From: Ruminiclostridium papyrosolvens DSM 2782
Lineage (GTDB): Bacteria; Bacillota; Clostridia; Acetivibrionales; DSM-1351
Assembly: GCF_029318685.1 (NCBI RefSeq)
Contig: NZ_CP119677.1
Location: 4,207,001-4,271,000 of the forward strand
Direction of reading: 5' to 3'
DNA: 64,000 nt
Shown: in pieces, positions 54,067 to 61,689 of the stretch
Position numbering within the stretch: position 1 is the stretch's first letter
Layout of the letters: each line of letters opens with the position of its first letter
Made by a program: the position numbers and the translations under genes
The notes under the pieces: model-generated
What the model was told of the DNA's origin: nothing
The model's input: the letters and a program-made list of their open reading frames with translations, nothing else
Database searches by the model: none

Positions 54067-54798
54067 CTACGACCTATAATCATTACCATTTGCATAAAAC
54101 CCTGCAAAGGAAGCATGCATAATCATGGACGGAATAATGCTCCCACTTGCAAAAAACATAATACATCCTACTATGGAAATAGAAACACTGGAAAAACCAA
54201 GCACCAATCCCTGTACCTTTGTGTCCGTCAGTAAAACCTGATTTAATATAAAAGCTGCAGTAACCACGATAACTGCAATAACATTATTCATGCCATTTGA
54301 AACCAAGCCTTGAAGAAATACTCCTCTAAAAAATACTTCTTCAAAGCTTGCGCTTAAAATCGGGAGCAACCATGCTATCTTTTTTGGTATTTGAAAAATA
54401 CCTTCTATCCATTTAATTTTAGATATCTCACCTGCAATATCCATACTCGGTGCTAACTTCAAGCTAACAATAATGAATACTGCTACTAATGACATAGCGG
54501 CTACTACTCCAAGGATTATCGTTGCAAAAAGTTCAAGACTCACCTCTAAGGGAAATAAATTAAAAATATGGATTTTTGCTGTTTTTGCCACAACAATACT
54601 ACTTATTACAGGCAAAGCACAATATAAAAAGGTTGCAAAAACCGAATAAGAGTAGGATGCCGGAATTCCAAACAATGACGATATAAAAAGGGATATCCTA
54701 TTCTTTATATATGTATTTTTATAAGACTGCTTAAATATAAAAAGCCATACAAACATACAGCAGTAACCAACGACAGCAACAATTAAAGCATTATCCAT
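54067..54798 (-). CDS. CPBP (CAAX protease-like) membrane protein lacking the motif-2 histidine
   Basis: This 243-residue membrane protein has about six to seven hydrophobic segments. CPBP motif 1 is intact in ASFEEVFFRGVFL and motif 3 as IPSMIMHASFAG. Motif 2, normally FxxxH, reads FILNQ, so the zinc-type His is Gln. SagE-type CPBP proteins in streptolysin clusters act as leader peptidases or immunity proteins. The missing ligand makes proteolysis doubtful here, and an immunity or partner role with the neighbouring protein is possible. It overlaps that gene by 8 bases. Confidence 0.82.
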   Translation of the reverse strand: MDNALIVAVVGYCCMFVWLFIFKQSYKNTYIKNRISLFISSLFGIPASYSYSVFATFLYCALPVISSIVVAKTAKIHIFNLFPLEVSLELFATIILGVVAAMSLVAVFIIVSLKLAPSMDIAGEISKIKWIEGIFQIPKKIAWLLPILSASFEEVFFRGVFLQGLVSNGMNNVIAVIVVTAAFILNQVLLTDTKVQGLVLGFSSVSISIVGCIMFFASGSIIPSMIMHASFAGFYANGNDYRS

Positions 54799-55453
54799 TT
54801 TTCTTGCATCTCCCCATGATTAGAATAATAATATTCTGTAATGAATGTGCAATAAGCGGAACGAGGATACATCCTCCGCTAAGCAAAAACATCACTGCAA
54901 AGAGAATCCCACTGACGGTTTTCTGCAAAAATGTCGAAAAGCCATAATATAGATGGTTTAATCCATACACAACGGAGCTTGTAAATACAAATATAATAGT
55001 ACCCCGGCCTAAATTGTCTATAATTACAGTACTCCACATTTGTCTGTATATAAATTCTTCAATGATTGCAAGGAGTACAGTCAAAACGCACCCAACGGCA
55101 GACATCTTTGACCAGTTTGCATTTATTGAAATCCCTTTAACCTTTATTTTGGATAACTTAAGTATTATTCCTCCGACAGCTAATTCCACGCCAATCAACA
55201 CAGGTGCGGAAACAATTGCTATTAAGTACCATATAATTTCCGACGTAATAAAAACCTTACCGCCCGTGGGTATTAAACTCCAGCTCAGCAAGTACAATAC
55301 AGCACTTACGATTACACAATTCATTAAATATGAGACTTCTTGATTTTTTCTTGGGTACCCTCTGGTAAAGTTCAGCGCAATTTGCGGAATCGAAACCGGG
55401 TACACCGTTGCTAACAGTACTAAAAGGCTATGGCAAAGGATGTGGATATTCAT
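54791..55453 (-). CDS. CPBP (CAAX protease-like) intramembrane metalloprotease, SagE-like
   Basis: This 220-residue membrane protein has all three CPBP motifs: EEFIYRQMW (motif 1), YGLNH as FxxxH-like (motif 2), and IAHSLQN (motif 3). The two Glu and two His residues probably bind the catalytic metal. In streptolysin-type clusters such a protein removes the leader peptide or protects the host. It starts 26 bases inside the YcaO gene, so the two are translationally linked. The next CPBP gene overlaps its end by 8 bases. Confidence 0.87.
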   Translation of the reverse strand: MNIHILCHSLLVLLATVYPVSIPQIALNFTRGYPRKNQEVSYLMNCVIVSAVLYLLSWSLIPTGGKVFITSEIIWYLIAIVSAPVLIGVELAVGGIILKLSKIKVKGISINANWSKMSAVGCVLTVLLAIIEEFIYRQMWSTVIIDNLGRGTIIFVFTSSVVYGLNHLYYGFSTFLQKTVSGILFAVMFLLSGGCILVPLIAHSLQNIIILIMGRCKKNG

Positions 55454-56786
55454 TTGTTACACCACCAAATTTCTTCATTCTTGGATGATTCTTAAAAGGA
55501 AAACCGGGCAAGCACATACCGCAAAGCTCAGGTATCAATGTCCTTACAACACTCCACCCTTTTTCGATAACCTCAGGTGGTGTAATATCTACATACACTG
55601 CATATTCACTAACTTTTGACACTTCACTTAACAAATGTGAAATTTGAGCATCAACATCGTTTTCCCAACGAGATTCAATTTCCGACAATTTTATTGTATC
55701 CCCTGTGAGCTGCTCCAATAAAGCATCAATTTCTTTTGCTTTATCGGGAACCCCATAGTACAAAACATTTGTATCCAAATCTGCAAATGCAGACGTAGTA
55801 TTAGAAAATTCTATTTTTTCCGGATCAAATAGTGCATTAAACATATGCATAAATATGATAGCTGTTGCCTCCATTGAGCCTCTTAAAACACCATTTTTAG
55901 CATTCAAATCTCCTTGCGTACCTACAATTAAATATGGAAGCTTTTTATCTTTTCTCTTTAACACATTAAGATAAACCGGCAAGTCCATATCCGGCATAGT
56001 TACAAGTAATGGAATCACTTCATAAGGGGAATCCTTTCCAAGTCCACAAGCTTCAAAACATTTTAAAACATCGGGGTCATCTATTATAACTCTTTTTGAT
56101 TTTTGCTTTGTATACCATGAAAGGACAAATGAATCAATTTGAATATATTCTACTAACGCATTTAGCAGTGCCTTTTTTAATGAACGATGGGATGCAGTTC
56201 CCGTTGAAAAGGAAGGTGTAAAGAATTTTTCACCTTTCTCAGAGTTCTTAACAAACCCGATACACAGTATTTGCATGGGTACCCATACATCTTCACCCGG
56301 ATGAACCAATGACGCACATTTAATCCAGCCGATTATATCATCTTCTGTTGCATGTTCAGGTGAATATGCCGGCATCATCTGGGCTAAGGTCTTTTGCTGC
56401 TCCGCGGAAAAAATATTAAGGTATTCTAACGGCATTACTTTTCCTTGTTTTTTCATTTCCTTATAACTGCAATAAACTGCTTTCTCTCTTAAAAGCTTTT
56501 CTGTACTTACAGAAGAATAACGTTCTACACTTTCCCCAATTAACTTAATCAATGCCTCCTCATGATACATTCCATATCCGCTCAGATGATACTCAACATG
56601 TTTCTCCGGATCATTGAAAGTTATTTTATGATAATTGGGCATACGTCCAGTTACAGATTTCAGACAAGGCTCAGGCGGCATGTGAACCATAGGTGCTAAA
56701 ACCCCATGCATAATACCTGTTTGATTTCCGCCAATGTATCTGTATTGATTCATAATATGCTCATACGATGGATAAAATCTTATCAT
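55428..56786 (-). CDS. YcaO cyclodehydratase subunit (SagD-like)
   Basis: The ATG at 56786 is favoured because GGAG lies 7 bases upstream; the ATG at 56807 has no site. This 452-residue YcaO protein ends in PHPLP, the proline-rich C terminus that organises the YcaO active site. Family segments are LIGESVERYSSV near residue 75, HRSLKKALLNALVEYIQIDSF near 200, and LRGSMEATAIIFMHMF near 285. It should use ATP to convert Cys, Ser and Thr of the precursor into azolines, together with the SagC-like partner. The gene follows the SagC-like stop by 24 bases. Confidence 0.92.
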   Translation of the reverse strand: MIRFYPSYEHIMNQYRYIGGNQTGIMHGVLAPMVHMPPEPCLKSVTGRMPNYHKITFNDPEKHVEYHLSGYGMYHEEALIKLIGESVERYSSVSTEKLLREKAVYCSYKEMKKQGKVMPLEYLNIFSAEQQKTLAQMMPAYSPEHATEDDIIGWIKCASLVHPGEDVWVPMQILCIGFVKNSEKGEKFFTPSFSTGTASHRSLKKALLNALVEYIQIDSFVLSWYTKQKSKRVIIDDPDVLKCFEACGLGKDSPYEVIPLLVTMPDMDLPVYLNVLKRKDKKLPYLIVGTQGDLNAKNGVLRGSMEATAIIFMHMFNALFDPEKIEFSNTTSAFADLDTNVLYYGVPDKAKEIDALLEQLTGDTIKLSEIESRWENDVDAQISHLLSEVSKVSEYAVYVDITPPEVIEKGWSVVRTLIPELCGMCLPGFPFKNHPRMKKFGGVTNEYPHPLP

Positions 56787-56810
56787 ATTACCACTCCATA
56801 TTTTCATAGT

Positions 56811-57917
56811 TTATTTAATCTTAATTGCATTAGCCACCATTTCATCTACTAACGCACGTGACGAAATATTTTTCTCTTCCAGCTTAATCTTGGAAACAGC
56901 ACCACATGCAGGACAGAAAGGCACGCGTAAAATATCCTGTGCTTGTATTTCAAGGGTTGGAAGGTAAATAGTCAACAATCTTCCGGTAAATTTGGAAACC
57001 CCGATTTTTCTAATCAAATAAGCCTCAGAGACTGCTAAGTTCACCAATAAGTTCAATAATGGAACAAGCCCTTTGCTTCCTTTTGATGTGTACTTGGATG
57101 AATTTTTCTCAACCTTTACAAAATTATGATATTGAACATGGTCTTCCAATCTTGCAAGTGCTCTCAATTCAAAGCACTCTAAGCAGCCCGTGGAATATGG
57201 ATTGGTAGCAAGTGCACAAACCACAGGCCCATCAATAAAAGTTAAGACTATTGGAATTTCAACTTCCATGCAAATTCGATTTAAGTTTCTCATTAATATA
57301 ATAGAGAGGTTTTTCATACAACCAACAACAGCATCATACTTCTTAAACATCTCTTCAAAATGGCTCATCTGCTGTACACGAGCCAAACCATCCATATTGG
57401 AAGTTAAATCTGCATTTTTAATTTCCTGCATTGTTTGAACGTCCATAATATTTAATGTAAAATTCATTTCTTCTGCAAGATTTTTAGCTGAATTCACAGT
57501 ATATTCATCATCAGCAAAAAATAAAACTTGCTTTTTATTCGCATCATCTTCCGATTCAATTTCTTCATGCTGTAAATATCCCAATAAAGCCAGTGTCAAC
57601 TCTTCATCTATACCTTTTGTTTCAACTGATGTAATATAGTTTGTTGCACGAAGTTCGTTCAATAATGATTGCACTACTTCTTTTTCATATGGCTCCAGAA
57701 GGACTTCATTAATAGCGTCCTCATTGTATCCCTCTTCACTTTGAAGCGCATAAAATACCTTTCTCATAAAAACAGACAGGTTTTTTGTTAAAGTAGATAA
57801 ATCTAATTCTGCTTCCTCATAATTTAATACTCCCATACGCAAACGAATTTCATTTGCACCGTTATCATAGACACTCACATTATCACGAAAAACCAAATTA
57901 TTAGAATTTTTAGACAT
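56811..57917 (-). CDS. TOMM cyclodehydratase partner, E1-like (SagC-like)
   Basis: This 368-residue protein has an N-terminal winged-helix/leader-recognition region (about 1-115) and an E1-like Rossmann region. Two zinc CxxC pairs lie at Cys245/Cys248 (YSTGCLECFELR) and Cys335/Cys338 (VPFCPACG). It should bind the leader of the precursors and present the core to the YcaO enzyme. The protein is rather acidic in the first third. GGGGGAG precedes the ATG, which overlaps the SagB-like stop by one base. Confidence 0.9.
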   Translation of the reverse strand: MSKNSNNLVFRDNVSVYDNGANEIRLRMGVLNYEEAELDLSTLTKNLSVFMRKVFYALQSEEGYNEDAINEVLLEPYEKEVVQSLLNELRATNYITSVETKGIDEELTLALLGYLQHEEIESEDDANKKQVLFFADDEYTVNSAKNLAEEMNFTLNIMDVQTMQEIKNADLTSNMDGLARVQQMSHFEEMFKKYDAVVGCMKNLSIILMRNLNRICMEVEIPIVLTFIDGPVVCALATNPYSTGCLECFELRALARLEDHVQYHNFVKVEKNSSKYTSKGSKGLVPLLNLLVNLAVSEAYLIRKIGVSKFTGRLLTIYLPTLEIQAQDILRVPFCPACGAVSKIKLEEKNISSRALVDEMVANAIKIK

Positions 57918-58855
57918 TATATAACTCCCCCATTTCCAAATACTGTAAAGTGTATAACTTGCTTACTAATTCCATCAAGGCCAAATCTTTTTTCAATAAA
58001 TTGCTTATCATATCCCCCTAAATCACATGCACCATACCCAAGTGCCGTTGTTGTCAACTGTGCATTTTCCGCTATTTCTCCCGCTTCAATAAATCCGTAT
58101 GCAGCACCCGCATTACCATATTTATGAGAATTTAAATATAATTCATATACATACGCAACACAAAAAGCTGAATCTTCAACTTTTATATCACCAAAGCCCG
58201 CAAGAGCATTCAAATCTTCCTCACTATACCCTTTCTCTATTAACCTAAGAGAATGTTCATAAGGATAGTATTCATAAATCCCTCTCTCCAGCCCCTCCAC
58301 ATTCCATGCAACAATATATAGTTTCACCGGGTAAAAACCGCCTCCGGATGGAGCTGCACGAAGCATAATACGCTCTGCATCCGCCGCTTTTTCTTTCAAT
58401 TGCAGATATCCCGTAATCCCCTGTGAATAAAAAAGAATGGTTGCAAAGTCTTTTAAAGGAATAGACCCTTTAAATGTTCTTACACTTCTTCGGGCTTGCA
58501 AAACTGCACTAAAAGCAGCTTTTATTTTTTTTGCCTGAGGAAGTTTAATTGTATTATCATATGCCTGTTCTTTTTTATTACGCATTGCAAAAGAAAGTAA
58601 TGCATCTCTAGCACGAAATCGGCTGATTCCAATTCTAAAGTCAAGCCTTGCACTGTATGTACGAAAATTAAGCAAATACTCTTCGCTAACAAATCTATTT
58701 ACTCTTGAATGGTAAATTCCCTTTAAAACAACTTCCGGAGTACGAACAACTGTAGTATCGGCATATGGTGAAATCAGAGCATATTGTGAACTCATACTTA
58801 TAATTTCACGATAATGTGCATGTTCCTCTAAATACTTTTTCCCCTTACTATCCAT
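57917..58855 (-). CDS. SagB-type nitroreductase-like azoline dehydrogenase
   Basis: This 312-residue protein has an N-terminal extension (about 1-115) and an FMN-dependent nitroreductase domain with VLQARRSVRTFKGSIPLKDFA, RAAPSGGGFYPVKLYIV and ALGYGACDLGGYD. SagB enzymes oxidise azolines to azoles in streptolysin S-type clusters. The arrangement fits: RRSVRTF is the FMN contact, and the GGG-FYP segment is typical of SagB. AAAGGAG precedes the ATG. The two peptide genes lie upstream with a hairpin in between. Confidence 0.92.
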   Translation of the reverse strand: MDSKGKKYLEEHAHYREIISMSSQYALISPYADTTVVRTPEVVLKGIYHSRVNRFVSEEYLLNFRTYSARLDFRIGISRFRARDALLSFAMRNKKEQAYDNTIKLPQAKKIKAAFSAVLQARRSVRTFKGSIPLKDFATILFYSQGITGYLQLKEKAADAERIMLRAAPSGGGFYPVKLYIVAWNVEGLERGIYEYYPYEHSLRLIEKGYSEEDLNALAGFGDIKVEDSAFCVAYVYELYLNSHKYGNAGAAYGFIEAGEIAENAQLTTTALGYGACDLGGYDKQFIEKRFGLDGISKQVIHFTVFGNGGVI

Positions 58856-58916
58856 GTAAACATCTCCTTTTATATTTAACCTCTTTATAAAATAAAAGGC
58901 ATTATTTGTACTTTGT

Positions 58917-58956
58917 GAGCAGGTCAGAATCTTTACTTTAAAACTCCGACCTGCTC
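58917..58956. terminator. Hairpin between precursor and SagB genes (readthrough terminator/processing site)
   Basis: GAGCAGGTC (58917-58925) pairs perfectly with GACCTGCTC (58948-58956) across a 22-base loop. On the minus strand it is followed by ACAAAGTAC without a T-run, so it may partly stop or stabilise the precursor mRNA. Streptolysin loci often have such a device after sagA. Confidence 0.5.
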
Positions 58957-58998
58957 TTTCTTCAGATATAACCTAGAACAATCTTATGTAATATTGAA

Positions 58999-59124
58999 TT
59001 AGCAACATGTGCAGCTGCAACATGAACATGCTGATCCGGTACATGTAGTCGATGCTCCGGGGCTAACCTGAACAGTTCCCATAACGATACTTGTTGCACA
59101 ATTGTATCTGGTGTGTTTTAACAT
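58999..59124 (-). CDS. TOMM precursor peptide, streptolysin S-like, copy 2
   Basis: The peptide has 41 residues and starts MLKHTRYNCATSIVMGTVQV, close to the SagA leader (MLKFTSNILATSVAETTQVA). The tail SPGA then STTCTGSACSCCSCTCC is the modifiable core: of its 17 residues seven are Cys and eight are Ser or Thr. GGAGG lies 8 bases upstream of the ATG. The protein is identical to that of 59163-59288. The azole enzymes lie directly downstream. Expected product: a linear, multi-heterocyclic, possibly cytolytic peptide; activity is not shown. Confidence 0.9.
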   Translation of the reverse strand: MLKHTRYNCATSIVMGTVQVSPGASTTCTGSACSCCSCTCC

Positions 59125-59162
59125 AGCGTTCACCTCCGTATTTTTGCTTTTTAGATTCTTTG

Positions 59163-59288
59163 TTAGCAACATGTACAACTGCAGCATGAACATGCTGACC
59201 CGGTACATGTAGTCGATGCTCCGGGACTAACCTGAACAGTCCCCATAACGATACTTGTTGCACAATTGTACCTGGTGTGTTTTAACAT
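59163..59288 (-). CDS. TOMM precursor peptide, streptolysin S-like, copy 1
   Basis: This gene is the upstream partner of the copy at 58999-59124. The 41-residue protein is identical, although the DNA differs at seven positions, all silent. GGAGGTGAAACT precedes the ATG. The core is residues 25-41, STTCTGSACSCCSCTCC. The 38 bases between the copies contain only a second GGAGG and a short T-rich stretch. Both copies are small and easily missed because longer overlapping frames exist; the conserved frame and matched ribosome sites make the choice clear. Confidence 0.9.
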   Translation of the reverse strand: MLKHTRYNCATSIVMGTVQVSPGASTTCTGSACSCCSCTCC

Positions 59289-59465
59289 AGTTTCACCTCC
59301 TTTGTACAATAAATCAAGCCTTGTGCCGTTTCCCTCAGACCTCAAATCCTAAGCACAAAACCTTATTTATCATTTGATATATGATAAGCTTTCCTCTTAA
59401 ATAAATGGATTCATCCAGATATATCAGAAGGAATTCTTATGCACTAAGCAGTTATTCATTGATAT

Positions 59466-61394
59466 TTATACAAATTTTTCACAGGCTGATTCTAAAAGCA
59501 TATGTGTTGTTATCACATAAATAAGGGTCATATCATGTGTAATATTTCTTTGAATACTACCTGAATTTTCTTTTAATTCTTTTATTAATGAATGTACTTT
59601 CCCGTAATCAAAAACACCATACCTATCAAAAGTGTTTTTGGCCAAATAGTCTTCAAATTGATTTATATTATTTAAGAAAAGCTCCACACCCGGTGTAGAG
59701 TATTGATACTTGGTTCTTCTTATGATTGGTTCAGGCACAATATCAGAAAATGCTTCTTTTAAAATATATTTTTCCTTGTAACCTGCTAACTTTAAATTGT
59801 CCGGAATAGAATAAGCAAGTCTGATTAAACGACGATCAAGGAAAGGATATCTTCCCTCTACGGAATTTGCTAATAGCACCCGGTCGCCTTGTGTTGATAA
59901 AAGATAACCTGCTAACAGTAATTTCATCTGAACAGCCTGACATTTTTTCATCACAGACAACTCGTTTGATTCCCGAGTAAATTGCTGATACACCTCGTTA
60001 GATATATCATTTAAGTCAATGCTCTCCTTGTTTTCTTTATTAAAATACTCAACAATGGAAGAACTGGCTGTAATACGTGACTGCATAGAATAAATAAACT
60101 CATTACTTCCCTGGAAGAAAGCTGAATAGTATTTTTTATAACCTTCCAGTATATAACTATTATTCATATTGATGGGAGAAATAAAATTTTTAATTCCATT
60201 AGTTCTAATATTTGATGCAGGATTTAGAGAACAGTACTTTCTAAAAAGTGTCTCTTTATAGATATCATAGCCATAAAACAGCTCATCTGCTCCTTCTCCG
60301 CTCAAAACAAACTTGACTCCATTTTTGTGTGCCGCTTTGGAAAGCATATACATTGGGACAGCACCCAACTTATATAGCGGAACCTCACAATGTTTTATTA
60401 CTTTTAAAAGATGTGAAAGGATATCTTCATCACTGACCGTAATCTTTATGTGCTGTCCTTTATTTCCTTCTAAACCCAAGGCCTGATATGCAGATTCATC
60501 AATTCTATAATCTTTAAATCCAAGAGAAAACGTAGTAAATTCATCATACCCACATTCGTTTAATAATTTCATCAAAATCGTAGAGTCAAGCCCGCCACTT
60601 AAGTAAATTCCCCATTTTACATCTGAATCACACATAAGCCTATCTAAAATGGATTTCTTAAGTGTTGTATATATTTCATTTTTAAGCTCATTAATACTAC
60701 TGTAATCAAACTTCTGAGCATAGTCACTAAAACGATGGTATAAATTTATCTGTAAGCCGATTTTTCCATCAATTAAAGCATACCCCGATGGTGGTATCTG
60801 ATAAATATTTTCAAAAACTGTTCGTCCCTCAGCAGGTGACCAGAAAACAAACTGTTCGTAAAGTCCCGATATACTGGGACGTATCTCAACTTCATCTGCC
60901 TGTACAATTGCTTTAATCTCCGATGCAAAATATATAGTGTTATTCACTACAGAATAATAAAGAGGGCAAATACCATTTCTGTCTCGAGCAATAAACACTC
61001 TGCTGTCAGACTGATCATAAATTGCGAATGAAAACTGGCCATCAACTTTGTCCAGCATTTCCACCCCGAATTCCTCATATAAATGCACAATAACTTCAGC
61101 ATCACATAATGTATTAAAGGCATGTCCCTTTGAAATTAACTGATTCATTAATTCCATATAATTGTATATTTCGCCGTTAAATACTGCAACGATGGACTTA
61201 TTCTCGTTATATATGGGTTGCACCCCATTCTTCGTGTCAACGATGCTCAGCCTTCTCGCCCCTAATTGAACCTTAGAACTATAATAGTAGCCCTCACCGT
61301 CCGGCCCCCTATGTACTATAGCACCAGCCATTCTTTCAATTAACTGGTCAGGAATACTATTCTTTGGTGAAACAATTCCCACAATACCACACAT
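59466..61394 (-). CDS. asnB: Asparagine synthase-like (glutamine-hydrolysing) protein
   Basis: The start is the ATG at 61394 with GGAG 7 bases upstream; the next residue is the catalytic Cys2 (MCGIVGIV). The 642-residue protein has the class II glutaminase domain (about 1-215, with HRGPDGEGYY and VFNGEIYNYMELM) and the synthetase domain with the PP-loop SGGLDSTILMKLL. SGEGADELFYGYD and EGRYPFLDRRLIRLAYS are also typical. It is upstream of the precursor genes on the same strand with a 177-base gap. It could be an ordinary Asn synthetase or an amide-forming tailoring enzyme; the gap argues for separate control. Confidence 0.85.
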   Translation of the reverse strand: MCGIVGIVSPKNSIPDQLIERMAGAIVHRGPDGEGYYYSSKVQLGARRLSIVDTKNGVQPIYNENKSIVAVFNGEIYNYMELMNQLISKGHAFNTLCDAEVIVHLYEEFGVEMLDKVDGQFSFAIYDQSDSRVFIARDRNGICPLYYSVVNNTIYFASEIKAIVQADEVEIRPSISGLYEQFVFWSPAEGRTVFENIYQIPPSGYALIDGKIGLQINLYHRFSDYAQKFDYSSINELKNEIYTTLKKSILDRLMCDSDVKWGIYLSGGLDSTILMKLLNECGYDEFTTFSLGFKDYRIDESAYQALGLEGNKGQHIKITVSDEDILSHLLKVIKHCEVPLYKLGAVPMYMLSKAAHKNGVKFVLSGEGADELFYGYDIYKETLFRKYCSLNPASNIRTNGIKNFISPINMNNSYILEGYKKYYSAFFQGSNEFIYSMQSRITASSSIVEYFNKENKESIDLNDISNEVYQQFTRESNELSVMKKCQAVQMKLLLAGYLLSTQGDRVLLANSVEGRYPFLDRRLIRLAYSIPDNLKLAGYKEKYILKEAFSDIVPEPIIRRTKYQYSTPGVELFLNNINQFEDYLAKNTFDRYGVFDYGKVHSLIKELKENSGSIQRNITHDMTLIYVITTHMLLESACEKFV

Positions 61395-61539
61395 TATAAT
61401 TCTCCGTCCTACAGATATAGCAAACAATCGTCTTCTACTCTGCCAAACACTTCATTAATTTATTCTAAAATCCGAAGAAATTACTTTAAAGTTTTAAACG
61501 GGTTTTTACATTTTTTGTATTTTTTTGATTATATTCCAT

Positions 61540-61568
61540 ATTTTATTACTTATTTCCATTTTATTCAA
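61540..61568 (-). promoter_or_regulatory. Candidate promoter of the asparagine synthase-like gene
   Basis: TTGAAT (61563-61568) and TAAAAT (61540-61545) are 17 bases apart on the minus strand, about 145 bases upstream of the ATG. The 4/6 and 5/6 matches make it plausible but not certain. Confidence 0.4.
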
Positions 61569-61594
61569 GTTTTTTGCCGAATATATAAATACAA

Positions 61595-61649
61595 ACAAAA
61601 AAAGGCTGGGTCTAAAGGTCATTTACACAACCTGAAAACCCAGTCTTTT
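61595..61649 (-). terminator. Terminator after the SLH protein gene
   Basis: AAAGGCTGGGT and ACCCAGTCTTTT form a stem with one G-U pair, and an inner AGGT/ACCT pair adds to it. On the minus strand the stem is followed by TTTTTTTG, downstream of the stop at 61690. Confidence 0.8.
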
Positions 61650-61689
61650 AATTAAAATCAACTATTTTTTTACTGTAAAATTTCTGTGA

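Noticed and set aside
58999..59345. Longer frames overlapping the TOMM precursors (69 and 66 residues)
   Set aside because: Their extra N-terminal parts lie upstream of the GGAGG-supported ATGs or run in another frame through the repeat; the 41-residue frame is conserved between the two copies.
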